A stretch of 64,000 bases of DNA, from contig NZ_BSSU01000015.1 in the NCBI RefSeq assembly GCF_030161415.1, forward strand, positions 1-64,000. Reading direction: 5' to 3'. Shown piece after piece: positions 18,078-26,303 of this stretch. Every line of letters starts with the position of its first letter. The stretch's first letter is position 1. The notes beneath the pieces are model-generated. The model saw only the letters and a program-made list of their open reading frames with translations, was not told the origin of the DNA and searched no databases. The stretch comes from Thalassotalea eurytherma (GTDB lineage: Bacteria; Pseudomonadota; Gammaproteobacteria; Enterobacterales; Alteromonadaceae). The position numbers and the translations under genes were made by a program.

Positions 18078-18542
18078 CTATAACTGTGCTTGAAGGTATT
18101 TCTCAATACCCATTTGTTCAATTTGATACTGTTGAGTTTCAATCCAATCAATATATTCTTCTTCACCCTCCAGGAGCTCTGCTAGTAAGTCTCTACTAAC
18201 AAAATCCTGCAACTGTTCACAAGTAGCAATAGATTGCTGAAGTATCGTGCGTTGATTTAATTCAAATTGATAATCACAAGAAAGCATTTCAGGTGTGTCT
18301 TCACCTATTGATAATTGACCAAGCTGCTGCAAGTTTGGCAAACCCTCGAGAAACAAGATACGTTCAATTAACTTGTCTGCCTGTTTCATATCCAGAATGG
18401 ATTTTTTGTAACATTTATCATTAAGCTGAGAAAAGCCCCAGTTTTTATAGATACGTGCATGTAAAAAGAATTGATTTATTGAGGTTAATTCTGAGGTGAG
18501 GACCTTGTTCAAAGTCACCACTATCTCAGTTTGAATTTTCAT
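18078..18542 (-). CDS. bfr: Bacterioferritin, heme-binding-type subunit with degraded ferroxidase site
   Basis: 154 residues, bacterioferritin family. Met52, the heme ligand shared between subunits, is kept in the DMKQAD block. Of the ferroxidase ligands Glu18, Glu94 and Glu127 remain but Glu51 is Asp, His54 is Gln and His130 is Tyr, so the di-iron site is likely inactive. Known two-subunit bacterioferritins (Neisseria, Magnetospirillum) divide the work this way. Heme in this subunit would pass electrons from Bfd to the core for iron release. First bfr gene of the pair. Confidence 0.92.
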   Translation of the reverse strand: MKIQTEIVVTLNKVLTSELTSINQFFLHARIYKNWGFSQLNDKCYKKSILDMKQADKLIERILFLEGLPNLQQLGQLSIGEDTPEMLSCDYQFELNQRTILQQSIATCEQLQDFVSRDLLAELLEGEEEYIDWIETQQYQIEQMGIEKYLQAQL

Positions 18543-18630
18543 ATTATTACCCTAAAAGTTTAGCGAACAATATGAGTATAGAAAGAGTTAGGAAATATGC
18601 AAAAAAGTTAATAACTTCATGCAATTAGCA

Positions 18631-18652
18631 AACGATAATGATTATTAATTAG
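18631..18652 (-). promoter_or_regulatory. Fur-like box upstream of the bfr pair
   Basis: The stretch around GATAATGATTATTAATTAG (18634-18652) matches much of the Fur consensus GATAATGATAATCATTATC. It lies between bfd and the first bfr gene, so bfr may have its own iron-responsive promoter. Confidence 0.6.
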
Positions 18653-18681
18653 TTTGCTTTATGAGCGCTTAGTATTTGATT

Positions 18682-18876
18682 TTAGCCAACATCTTTAAAT
18701 AGGCTTTCGTCTACAATGGTGTCATCAATAATTTGCTGAGTAAGCTTTACGCAAGTGCCACATTGCGATGCAATATCAAGTTTGAGCTTAAGTTCACGGA
18801 TAGATCCCGCACCTTGCTCAATAACCATTTTTTTGATTTGTTTATCTGTAATACCTTTACAAATACAAACGAACAT
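18682..18876 (-). CDS. bfd: Bacterioferritin-associated ferredoxin Bfd
   Basis: 64 residues. The BFD-like [2Fe-2S] domain is complete with Cys4, Cys6, Cys39 and Cys42 in the C-x-C and C-x-x-C arrangement. Bfd docks on bacterioferritin near its heme and reduces the core so that iron is released. It lies upstream of the two bfr genes in the same direction, with a 139-bp gap holding a Fur-like box, so the genes may be both co-transcribed and separately controlled. Confidence 0.95.
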   Translation of the reverse strand: MFVCICKGITDKQIKKMVIEQGAGSIRELKLKLDIASQCGTCVKLTQQIIDDTIVDESLFKDVG

Positions 18877-18898
18877 AACTACCTCAACACTTCGAAAC

Positions 18899-18925
18899 GC
18901 AAGTGATAATAATTACCATTTACAA
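18899..18925 (-). promoter_or_regulatory. Fur-like box upstream of bfd
   Basis: GTGATAATAATTACCATTT lies about 25-45 bp before the bfd start, where a repressor would block transcription. It resembles the Fur 19-mer, and bfd genes are commonly induced by iron starvation. Confidence 0.55.
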
Positions 18926-19033
18926 GATAATCAAGTACCAATCGCTGGACTTATGATAAGTTCTTAATGACAAAGGAATTAAAGTTTGAAGAAAAAATTC
19001 AAACGACTATTTGTTAGCTATATTCCGAGAGAT

Positions 19034-19783
19034 TTAACGTTTGAGAGATGGGCGTTGAGCCACTAACATTTCTTTTGGCACTTGATATTTAGCCATAATA
19101 TTTTGATAAATTCCTTTTTCCATACCTAAGGTAATTGCTTGGTTAACCACCTTTAACATTGCTAAACTTTCCGGTTTATTGTTAGCGAACGCAACATGTA
19201 AACTGCGAAGCTCTGAGCGATTAGGATCAAATATAATATCTTCTTTAATGTCTATTAGCTCATTATTCAAAATATACTGGCCATAACCTTTCGCCATAAT
19301 AAAACGATCGACGCGCTTATGGTGCAAGAGCATTAAACCATCTTGTGCTGTCGTAACATTCAGTAATTTTTCAGGTTTCAAGTAAGATAAGATTTTGTCG
19401 TTACCACCAAGCCTAACCGCGGCTATAACTTTGTCGCCATCAGGATTTTCTCTATGTTTATAGCAACCAAAAACCTCATAGGCTAACGGTTGTGATAAAA
19501 CAGCCCACTTATTACGTTCTTCAAAGTTTGCCGCGAGAAAAAGGCCATGGTTTGTGCCTGCCTGCACTAAAGACTTCGCTCGTGCCCAAGGCATTGGTTT
19601 AGCAACTAACTCAACATCCAATAAAGCTAGGCTTTGCGATAGAAATTCCCAATTTGCTCGATAAACTAAATAGTTGTTGTCCATCATATCTTGATGATCA
19701 GGACCTACCGAGAAGCGCAATGTCGTCGCTAAAGTATTAAAGGATAATAATAATGAAAAAAATGTAAATAAAAGGAGTTTCAT
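19034..19783 (-). CDS. Periplasmic solute-binding-like protein (family 3 type)
   Basis: 249 residues with a signal peptide (about 1-19, cut after TLA). Family 3 binding-protein features: LRFSVGPDHQDMMDNNYLVYRANWEFLSQSL at the start, KPMPWARAKSLVQAGTNHGLFLAA and LMLLHHKRVDRFIM in the two lobes. It is one lobe-pair without a kinase or cyclase attached. No transport genes are adjacent. It is divergent from the sensor kinase gene at 20040, which makes a sensing role for that kinase possible but unproven. Confidence 0.72.
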   Translation of the reverse strand: MKLLLFTFFSLLLSFNTLATTLRFSVGPDHQDMMDNNYLVYRANWEFLSQSLALLDVELVAKPMPWARAKSLVQAGTNHGLFLAANFEERNKWAVLSQPLAYEVFGCYKHRENPDGDKVIAAVRLGGNDKILSYLKPEKLLNVTTAQDGLMLLHHKRVDRFIMAKGYGQYILNNELIDIKEDIIFDPNRSELRSLHVAFANNKPESLAMLKVVNQAITLGMEKGIYQNIMAKYQVPKEMLVAQRPSLKR

Positions 19784-20039
19784 ACCTAATTTACCAACGC
19801 TAGCCTACTGTAAGTGTAAATCAAAAGACGATATCTTTCGAATACTGAAGTAAATACTTCATTTATTCATGAAGTTCTTTATTAAACAGAATGTCTTAGC
19901 TCAATCTTAAATTTTAAATTACTCGACTTGCGATGGAGTCACAGCGTGTTAATAATATGTTACCATCTGACGTAATCGGTGTTATTTCATGGATAAAATA
20001 GCTATCATTTGTTGAACAAATTGCATACTAGGATAAAAC

Positions 20040-23030
20040 TTGTCTTTACGAAGTGTTGTTTTTGCCATGATATTGTTAACTGTGGCAATCTTTTTTCCAT
20101 ATTCATTTATTGCGACTGCATTTTCGATTCAAGATTATATGCTCGATAGGGGTGCAATATTCATTGTTCAACTATTTAGTACCTATTTAGCTTGGCTTGC
20201 TTTTAAGCGCAGTAAATCGCGTTCATTTAAGCTTTTTTGGCAATACTTATTATTTGCGCTCATAACCGTTTGTATAAGTAATCTATTGTTTAACGATGAT
20301 GTTCATAAACTTTTCAATGATTTCATCACATTATTTACCTATTTTTTCATATTACTTGCCGTCGAAAGTAACCCTCACTTAAGTAACGTTCCTGAAAGTA
20401 AATTTATCAATGGGCGAATGCCATCACTTTTTTTTGCACTTGTTAGTTTTAGCTATTTTATTCTATTGCCTGCGCAGTTTTCACCAGAGGTATACGCTTC
20501 TGGTAAACCTACCAAAGTTTTTGACATACTCATTTGTGCATTGATCACCTATCGGTTAGTTATATGTTTAATTGATAGTAAATCGACTTTTTGGCGAGGC
20601 TTTTATAGCCCATTAGTGATTAGCAGTTTTGTATTAACCATAGAAAACATAAACGCGTTAGGGGTGATAAATAACACCCCGTTGATTGCAAAGGGTTACA
20701 TCAACCAATTGCTGGACCTATTGCCTTACTTTTTCTTAGCGATAAGTTCATGTATTGCTCTCAATAATAAAAAAACAATACCCGTGACAGAAAAATCAAA
20801 CATACCTGAGTTATACATTCTTTTGTTATTGATTCTACCTGCGTCATTCCACCTATATGGTATTGAACAAGCACAATTCTTTATCATTAATTCAAGATTA
20901 CAATCAGTAGTTGTTTTATCGTGGGCCTGTGTATGTGCGGTTTTGATGACAATTAGTTTACTCAATAAAAGAAGTAAATCTCATCATCAGCAAAGAAGCT
21001 TAATGAGAATTCAACAACAAATCGACGACTTAAAAAACACTAATGATTCATTAAAAAGCGCAATCCTTAATAGTGAATCCATCGCGATTGTTAACGCTTC
21101 TAACAATGCCATATTAACAACGTCAATTAATGGTGAAATATTATCAGCCAACCCTGCCGCTGTGCAGATGTTTCAAAGTTTAGAGCATGAATTAAAAGGC
21201 ACGTCAGTAAACCAGCTTTTTGCCCAAAAAGATGAAATGCATTTCTTTTTTGATTATCAAAGTAACGTATATTCTTTACAACGAAAAGAGCTTGGCATAT
21301 CAGTAGAATGTATGTCTCTTCGGTCTGATGGCACTGAATTCCCAGCACAAGCAGAGTTGCAATGGGCAGAGCGTGCAGATAAACCATTAATCGTGCTTAC
21401 ATTTATTAACTTATCCGCGAGAAAACTTGCTGAGAAACAAGCTTTAGAATCTAAAGACAAGTTCATTGCTAATATTTCCCACGAGTTTCGCACCCCGTTA
21501 ACCATCATCAATGGCATTATCGACAAACACATTGATCAAGCTATCGATGATCGTGAAAAAGATGATTTGACTACGGCAAAGCGAAATGGTTTAAGGCTTG
21601 TACGCATGGTAGAGCAACTCTTAGAACTATCAAGAATTACTGACAACCCACAACTTTCTCTCAATACCTATCGATTAAAGTCGTTGATGACGATGCCGGT
21701 TGATTCATTTTGTCAGTTAGCATTGCAAAGTAAATTAACATTTTCTAGCAATATACCTGACAACTTGTGGTTGGAATGCGATGCACAAGCATTCGAAAAA
21801 ATAATTTTTAACTTACTTGCTAATGCGATTAAATATACGCCCAAAGGTGGCATAGTGCAAGTCAACGCTTACGCTGAACAAGAGACTATTATCATCGATA
21901 TTATTGATTCTGGCATCGGTATATCTAAGAGTTCACAAGACACAATATTTGAGCGCTTTCAACGAGCAGATGATGTTGAAAACCAGGCAACGTTTGGTGT
22001 CGGCATTGGTTTATCTTTGGTCAATGAATTAGTCAAAGCTCATAATTGGCGTATTACGTTAGTGAGTGAGTATGGCCACGGCAGCAAATTTAGTTTATCA
22101 CTACCTATTGCGAACGCCTTAGCTACAGAACATCAACTTGCCGTTAGCTTATCTGAAAACGAAGTGAGTTCTCTATTGATAGAACAACACAGCACTAAAC
22201 AAGAGATTGAAAAAGATCATCAACAACAAGTTGTACTAGTCATTGAAGATAATTTGGATATGCAAAGTCATATCAAGCAGGTGATTGAGCAACAACACCA
22301 CTGTATTTTAGCTGGCAGTGGAGAGCATGGATTAACACTTGCGCAAGAGTACATTCCTGATCTGATTGTATGTGATTTAATGTTGACGGGCATTGACGGT
22401 TTTGAAGTATTAACAGAATTGAAAAACAATGACATTACCGCACATATTCCTGTTATTTTATTAACTGCTCGTTCAGATCTGGAAAGCAGACTTCAAGGTC
22501 TCAATCTCAATGCTGACGAATATCTCAGTAAGCCATTTAACCAAAATGAATTATTGATCAGAATTCAAAACTTAATAAATAACAGAATACAATTGCAAGG
22601 TCGCTACCTCGCACAATTTACCGAAGAACAAAAAGCGGAAAAACACTTTGCTTGCCAAGAAAATGCCAATCGACTTTCTACGAGCGATAGTAATCAGCTA
22701 AATGCCGAAGAGAAATTTTTAACAAAATTAGAGAATCTAATCGCAAAACATTATGCAGAGCAAGAGCTTGATATAACCTTCCTCGCCAATAACTTGGCTA
22801 TGAGTGAACGACAATTACAAAGGAAGATAAAAGTTATTTTGGGCACTACGCCAAATAACTTTATTAAAGAGTTCAGGATTAAAAAAGCAAAACAAATGTT
22901 AAGTAATGGCTCGCAGATAGGTCGCATCGCATTGGATGTTGGGTTTTCCTCACAAACATATTTCGGGCGCTGTTTTAAAGAAGTTACAGGACAAACCCCC
23001 AAGCAATTTCAACAAGAAATAACAAAATAA
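20040..23030 (+). CDS. Membrane hybrid histidine kinase with receiver and AraC output domains
   Basis: 996 residues starting with TTG at 20040, supported by TAGGAT six bases upstream; ATG at 20067 is the alternative. About eight membrane segments (1-310) are followed by a short coiled coil, a PAS domain (about 340-450), HisKA with His481 in NISHEFRTPL, HATPase (NLLANAIKYTPKGG, DSGIGIS, GVGIGLSLV), a receiver with Asp779, and an AraC-type DNA-binding domain (about 880-996). One protein thus senses, relays phosphate and binds DNA, like the hybrid two-component systems of Bacteroidetes, but it has no periplasmic propeller. It converges on a propeller protein gene at 23047-26223. Confidence 0.9.
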   Translation: MSLRSVVFAMILLTVAIFFPYSFIATAFSIQDYMLDRGAIFIVQLFSTYLAWLAFKRSKSRSFKLFWQYLLFALITVCISNLLFNDDVHKLFNDFITLFTYFFILLAVESNPHLSNVPESKFINGRMPSLFFALVSFSYFILLPAQFSPEVYASGKPTKVFDILICALITYRLVICLIDSKSTFWRGFYSPLVISSFVLTIENINALGVINNTPLIAKGYINQLLDLLPYFFLAISSCIALNNKKTIPVTEKSNIPELYILLLLILPASFHLYGIEQAQFFIINSRLQSVVVLSWACVCAVLMTISLLNKRSKSHHQQRSLMRIQQQIDDLKNTNDSLKSAILNSESIAIVNASNNAILTTSINGEILSANPAAVQMFQSLEHELKGTSVNQLFAQKDEMHFFFDYQSNVYSLQRKELGISVECMSLRSDGTEFPAQAELQWAERADKPLIVLTFINLSARKLAEKQALESKDKFIANISHEFRTPLTIINGIIDKHIDQAIDDREKDDLTTAKRNGLRLVRMVEQLLELSRITDNPQLSLNTYRLKSLMTMPVDSFCQLALQSKLTFSSNIPDNLWLECDAQAFEKIIFNLLANAIKYTPKGGIVQVNAYAEQETIIIDIIDSGIGISKSSQDTIFERFQRADDVENQATFGVGIGLSLVNELVKAHNWRITLVSEYGHGSKFSLSLPIANALATEHQLAVSLSENEVSSLLIEQHSTKQEIEKDHQQQVVLVIEDNLDMQSHIKQVIEQQHHCILAGSGEHGLTLAQEYIPDLIVCDLMLTGIDGFEVLTELKNNDITAHIPVILLTARSDLESRLQGLNLNADEYLSKPFNQNELLIRIQNLINNRIQLQGRYLAQFTEEQKAEKHFACQENANRLSTSDSNQLNAEEKFLTKLENLIAKHYAEQELDITFLANNLAMSERQLQRKIKVILGTTPNNFIKEFRIKKAKQMLSNGSQIGRIALDVGFSSQTYFGRCFKEVTGQTPKQFQQEITK

Positions 23031-23046
23031 ATAACAGGAAAAACCG

Positions 23047-26000
23047 CTATTTACTTTGTTTTAGTTTCACCAATTTAGCGAGTTCATCAATATTCGTTTG
23101 TTTAATGACTTCCAAATAATCAAACGGACGCACTTTGGGACCATATAGCCCAAGCCACTTAGTTTGCTGTTGTTGGGTTATCGATATAGCATGCTCTGTA
23201 ATAACACTCACTTGATCCCAAGATAGAGCCATTGGTTGTTCAAAATCAAACGGATAAAAAGTATATGCTATATTGGCATTTAAACGACTTCCAAGTACTT
23301 GCTGATAACGTGTAGAAAGCCGCTCGGCAAGCTCTAGTGCATTATTTTCTTTTTCATAACCAATAACGACAAACGTATCTTCTGCCCATTTGATCACCAG
23401 GTCGTCACTATTTCGGCTGTAAAGCAGAAAATCTGCAAGGTTTACCATTTGGCTACTTGGCACCGTTTCTTGGCCCGTCACTTTAACCATGATCAAATAT
23501 AAGCGCGGTAGTATATTTCGTTGTACAGGTAATATATTTTCATGAATTTGCGACATCAATTGACCCGCTTGTTCAATATAAATATCTAAGTATCTCCTAC
23601 TCTTAACGCCTGTCACTTTATCTACTGTAGCTGCATCTTCAAGTAGTCTATTGGCATGTTCAAGCTCATGATTTTTTTGAATGAATTCATTGGTTTTCTC
23701 ATCAATTTGTTGCTTAAGAAACTCCTTTTGTTGTTGTTCTGCTAGTAATTTCCTATTTAATACTCTTGAGTAGGTCAATAATATAACGGCAACGATTAGC
23801 GCATAGAGTAGATAAGCCCACCAAGTATTCCAAGGTGCCGGTAAAACATTAATCTTGAGCTTGAGTCCTGGGTTACTCCAATTAGCTTGATTAATACCGG
23901 CAATAATTTCCAACTGATATTCACCTGAAGGTAAGTTGGTATAAGTTGCACGGCGAGACTTTCCTGCATCAATCCATGCTTCATCAAAACCTTTTAGACG
24001 ATATCGGTATTTTGTTGACTCAGGGGAGGCATAATTTAGCCCTACATATTCAAACGATACGATTTGGTCTTGATAAGTTAGCGTTAGCTCTGTTAATTCA
24101 GATAAAGGAACAGGTAAGGACATCTGCTCATTAAGTTTAAGAATATTCGTTAAACGTACTTCAGGTGGTTTAATTGTCATATCAACCTGCTCTGGAGAAA
24201 TGCTGTTAAAGCCTTTTCCTGAGCCAAAATACAAGGTATTGTCATGTCCTTTATAGGCAGAGCCATGTGTAAACTCTAAATCAATTAACCCATGATTAAG
24301 ACCAAAATGTTTAAAGGTTTTAGTTCTTTTAGAGTATCGTGAAATCCCCTTACTCGTGGTGAACCAAATATCGCTATTTAAGTCCTGCAAAATGCCATAA
24401 ATCGTCATACTTTTCATGCCATCACTAGCGTTCAACTGACTAAACTCAAAGACATTTTTTTCTCTATTTTCTTTGGAGAGAATATTTAAGCCTGTCGCTT
24501 GTGTTCCAATCCAAAGATCGCCTATATCGTCAAGCAACATGATCCACGTAAAATCATCAGATAAACTCAATGGATCACTTGTTTTGTGCTGAATATGAGT
24601 AAATCTATTTGTTTTTGGCTCTAATCTATTTAAGCCTCCGCCAAAAGTAGCAACCCAAATAGCGCCTTGTTCATCTTCTAACAATTGCAGAATATGGTTA
24701 CTACTTGGTCCTAATTCAGGTGTTTCAGCATTTTTAACATATCGAGTAAAAGTACCATTAGCGTTTAGCCTATTTAAACCAAAATGAAAAGTGGATACCC
24801 ATAGAGTACCTGCAGAGTCCTTGATAATATCTGTCACACTATTAGCAGAAAGCGACATATCGTCGTTTTCATCATGTTGGTATTTAGTTACTTTTTCTGT
24901 TTCAAGTTCAACTTCGAATAATCCTGAAGCTCTAGTGCCAACCCACAACTTTCCTTCATCAGCAAATAAACTCATCACTCTCAGCTCACCAAAGTAGCCA
25001 TTAAAGGGCAATTTAGATATCGCTTGGTCATGTGTGGACAATTTATATAGCCCGCCAGCATAGGTACTGAAAATGATATGCTCTGAATCAAATTGCGTGA
25101 AGCTTGTCACATTGTTATTTTCAAGCTCTGGATTCGTGTGAGAACTATACTGTCTGAACGTTGCGATATTGGGATCCCAACGACTAACCCCTGTAAATGT
25201 ACCGACCCACATCATCGAGTTAGCATCTTCGAAAAACGTTAATATATAGTCATTGCTTAAACTAAATGGATTTTGCGGTGAGTGCCGATGATGACTAAAG
25301 ATTTGTTCGCGATGATTATAGATTGAAAGGCCGTTATCAGTAGCAACCCAAATATTACTTTCGCTATCTTGATAGATATGATTAATCGTATTACTACTAA
25401 CATCTGTCTCGTTAGCTGTATCGAATTGATAGTGCTTAAATGAATCAGTTTCTGCGCTATACCTTAATAAGCCGTTATTTTCTGTTCCTATCCATACCCT
25501 CCCCTGATTATCTGAAAATAAGGTACTGACAAATTTATTTACGTATTGGCTTTTGTTGCTATCTCCATACTTAACCGATTTAATAAAATTACCATGTAAA
25601 TCAAAAACTGAAATACCACCGCCATTTGTTCCTACCCATATATAGTTATCGAATGTTTGGGTAATCGCATGAATCGTATTATGGGTTAAGCTATTTGGAT
25701 TGCCTAGCTGTTGATGAATTTGCTTTACTCGCCAAATATCATTTTCTTTAAATAAGATATTGAGTCCATTCGCGGTCCCCACCCATAAGCTACCGTTTTT
25801 GTCTTCAAAAATAGCATTGATCGTGTCATTAGTGAGTGCTTGGCTTTCAGTTTTAGTCGAAAAATGGGTGAAATCTTGCGTTGATTCACGAAATAAATTC
25901 AGGCCACCGCCAAAAGTACCTACCCATAACTCTCCATCTTTGCTGACTAATAAACGACTAATAACATTTGAGCTCAAGGAGTTCTTGCTATTGTCATCAT

Positions 26001-26223
26001 GATGAAAACTCACTGTCTGATAACCATCAAAACGATCAAGACCTTCTGATGATCCGAACCACATAAATCCATCTTTATCTTGTGCTATTGCTCTAACAAA
26101 GCTATAGGACATTGGGTTATCAACGCCAAAGTTTTTAAACCGTTTAATTTCCTGAGCAAAAGAACTCAATGAAACTGCCAGGCTAACAATCAAACAAAAT
26201 GTAGATAAATTTAATAGACTCAT
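23047..26223 (-). CDS. Reg_prop/Y_Y_Y propeller sensor with degenerate GGDEF domain
   Basis: 1058 residues with a signal peptide (about 1-23). Some fourteen two-component-regulator propeller repeats (pattern DxxGxxWxGTxxGLN) fill about 25-690, then a Y_Y_Y domain (about 695-790, GLNYASPESTKYRYRLKGFDEAW), a single membrane segment near 800, a coiled coil (about 825-870) and a cyclase-like domain. The domain has KVTGVKSRRYLD where LTGLxNR is usual, but the active motif is WAEDTF in place of GGDEF, so it should not make c-di-GMP. It may signal through binding or partner contact. It is convergent with the hybrid kinase gene 17 bp away. Confidence 0.88.
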   Translation of the reverse strand: MSLLNLSTFCLIVSLAVSLSSFAQEIKRFKNFGVDNPMSYSFVRAIAQDKDGFMWFGSSEGLDRFDGYQTVSFHHDDNSKNSLSSNVISRLLVSKDGELWVGTFGGGLNLFRESTQDFTHFSTKTESQALTNDTINAIFEDKNGSLWVGTANGLNILFKENDIWRVKQIHQQLGNPNSLTHNTIHAITQTFDNYIWVGTNGGGISVFDLHGNFIKSVKYGDSNKSQYVNKFVSTLFSDNQGRVWIGTENNGLLRYSAETDSFKHYQFDTANETDVSSNTINHIYQDSESNIWVATDNGLSIYNHREQIFSHHRHSPQNPFSLSNDYILTFFEDANSMMWVGTFTGVSRWDPNIATFRQYSSHTNPELENNNVTSFTQFDSEHIIFSTYAGGLYKLSTHDQAISKLPFNGYFGELRVMSLFADEGKLWVGTRASGLFEVELETEKVTKYQHDENDDMSLSANSVTDIIKDSAGTLWVSTFHFGLNRLNANGTFTRYVKNAETPELGPSSNHILQLLEDEQGAIWVATFGGGLNRLEPKTNRFTHIQHKTSDPLSLSDDFTWIMLLDDIGDLWIGTQATGLNILSKENREKNVFEFSQLNASDGMKSMTIYGILQDLNSDIWFTTSKGISRYSKRTKTFKHFGLNHGLIDLEFTHGSAYKGHDNTLYFGSGKGFNSISPEQVDMTIKPPEVRLTNILKLNEQMSLPVPLSELTELTLTYQDQIVSFEYVGLNYASPESTKYRYRLKGFDEAWIDAGKSRRATYTNLPSGEYQLEIIAGINQANWSNPGLKLKINVLPAPWNTWWAYLLYALIVAVILLTYSRVLNRKLLAEQQQKEFLKQQIDEKTNEFIQKNHELEHANRLLEDAATVDKVTGVKSRRYLDIYIEQAGQLMSQIHENILPVQRNILPRLYLIMVKVTGQETVPSSQMVNLADFLLYSRNSDDLVIKWAEDTFVVIGYEKENNALELAERLSTRYQQVLGSRLNANIAYTFYPFDFEQPMALSWDQVSVITEHAISITQQQQTKWLGLYGPKVRPFDYLEVIKQTNIDELAKLVKLKQSK

Positions 26224-26303
26224 ACTGCAAGCCCTCTAGAAAACGAGATAACTATATACATGAAAAAAAGCCATTGAATCAATCAATGGCTTTTGACGTA
26301 ATG

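Noticed and set aside
16701-19783. Amino-acid ABC transporter operon suggested by two family 3 binding proteins
   Set aside because: No permease or ATPase gene lies nearby and the two genes are on opposite strands with the bfr cluster between them.
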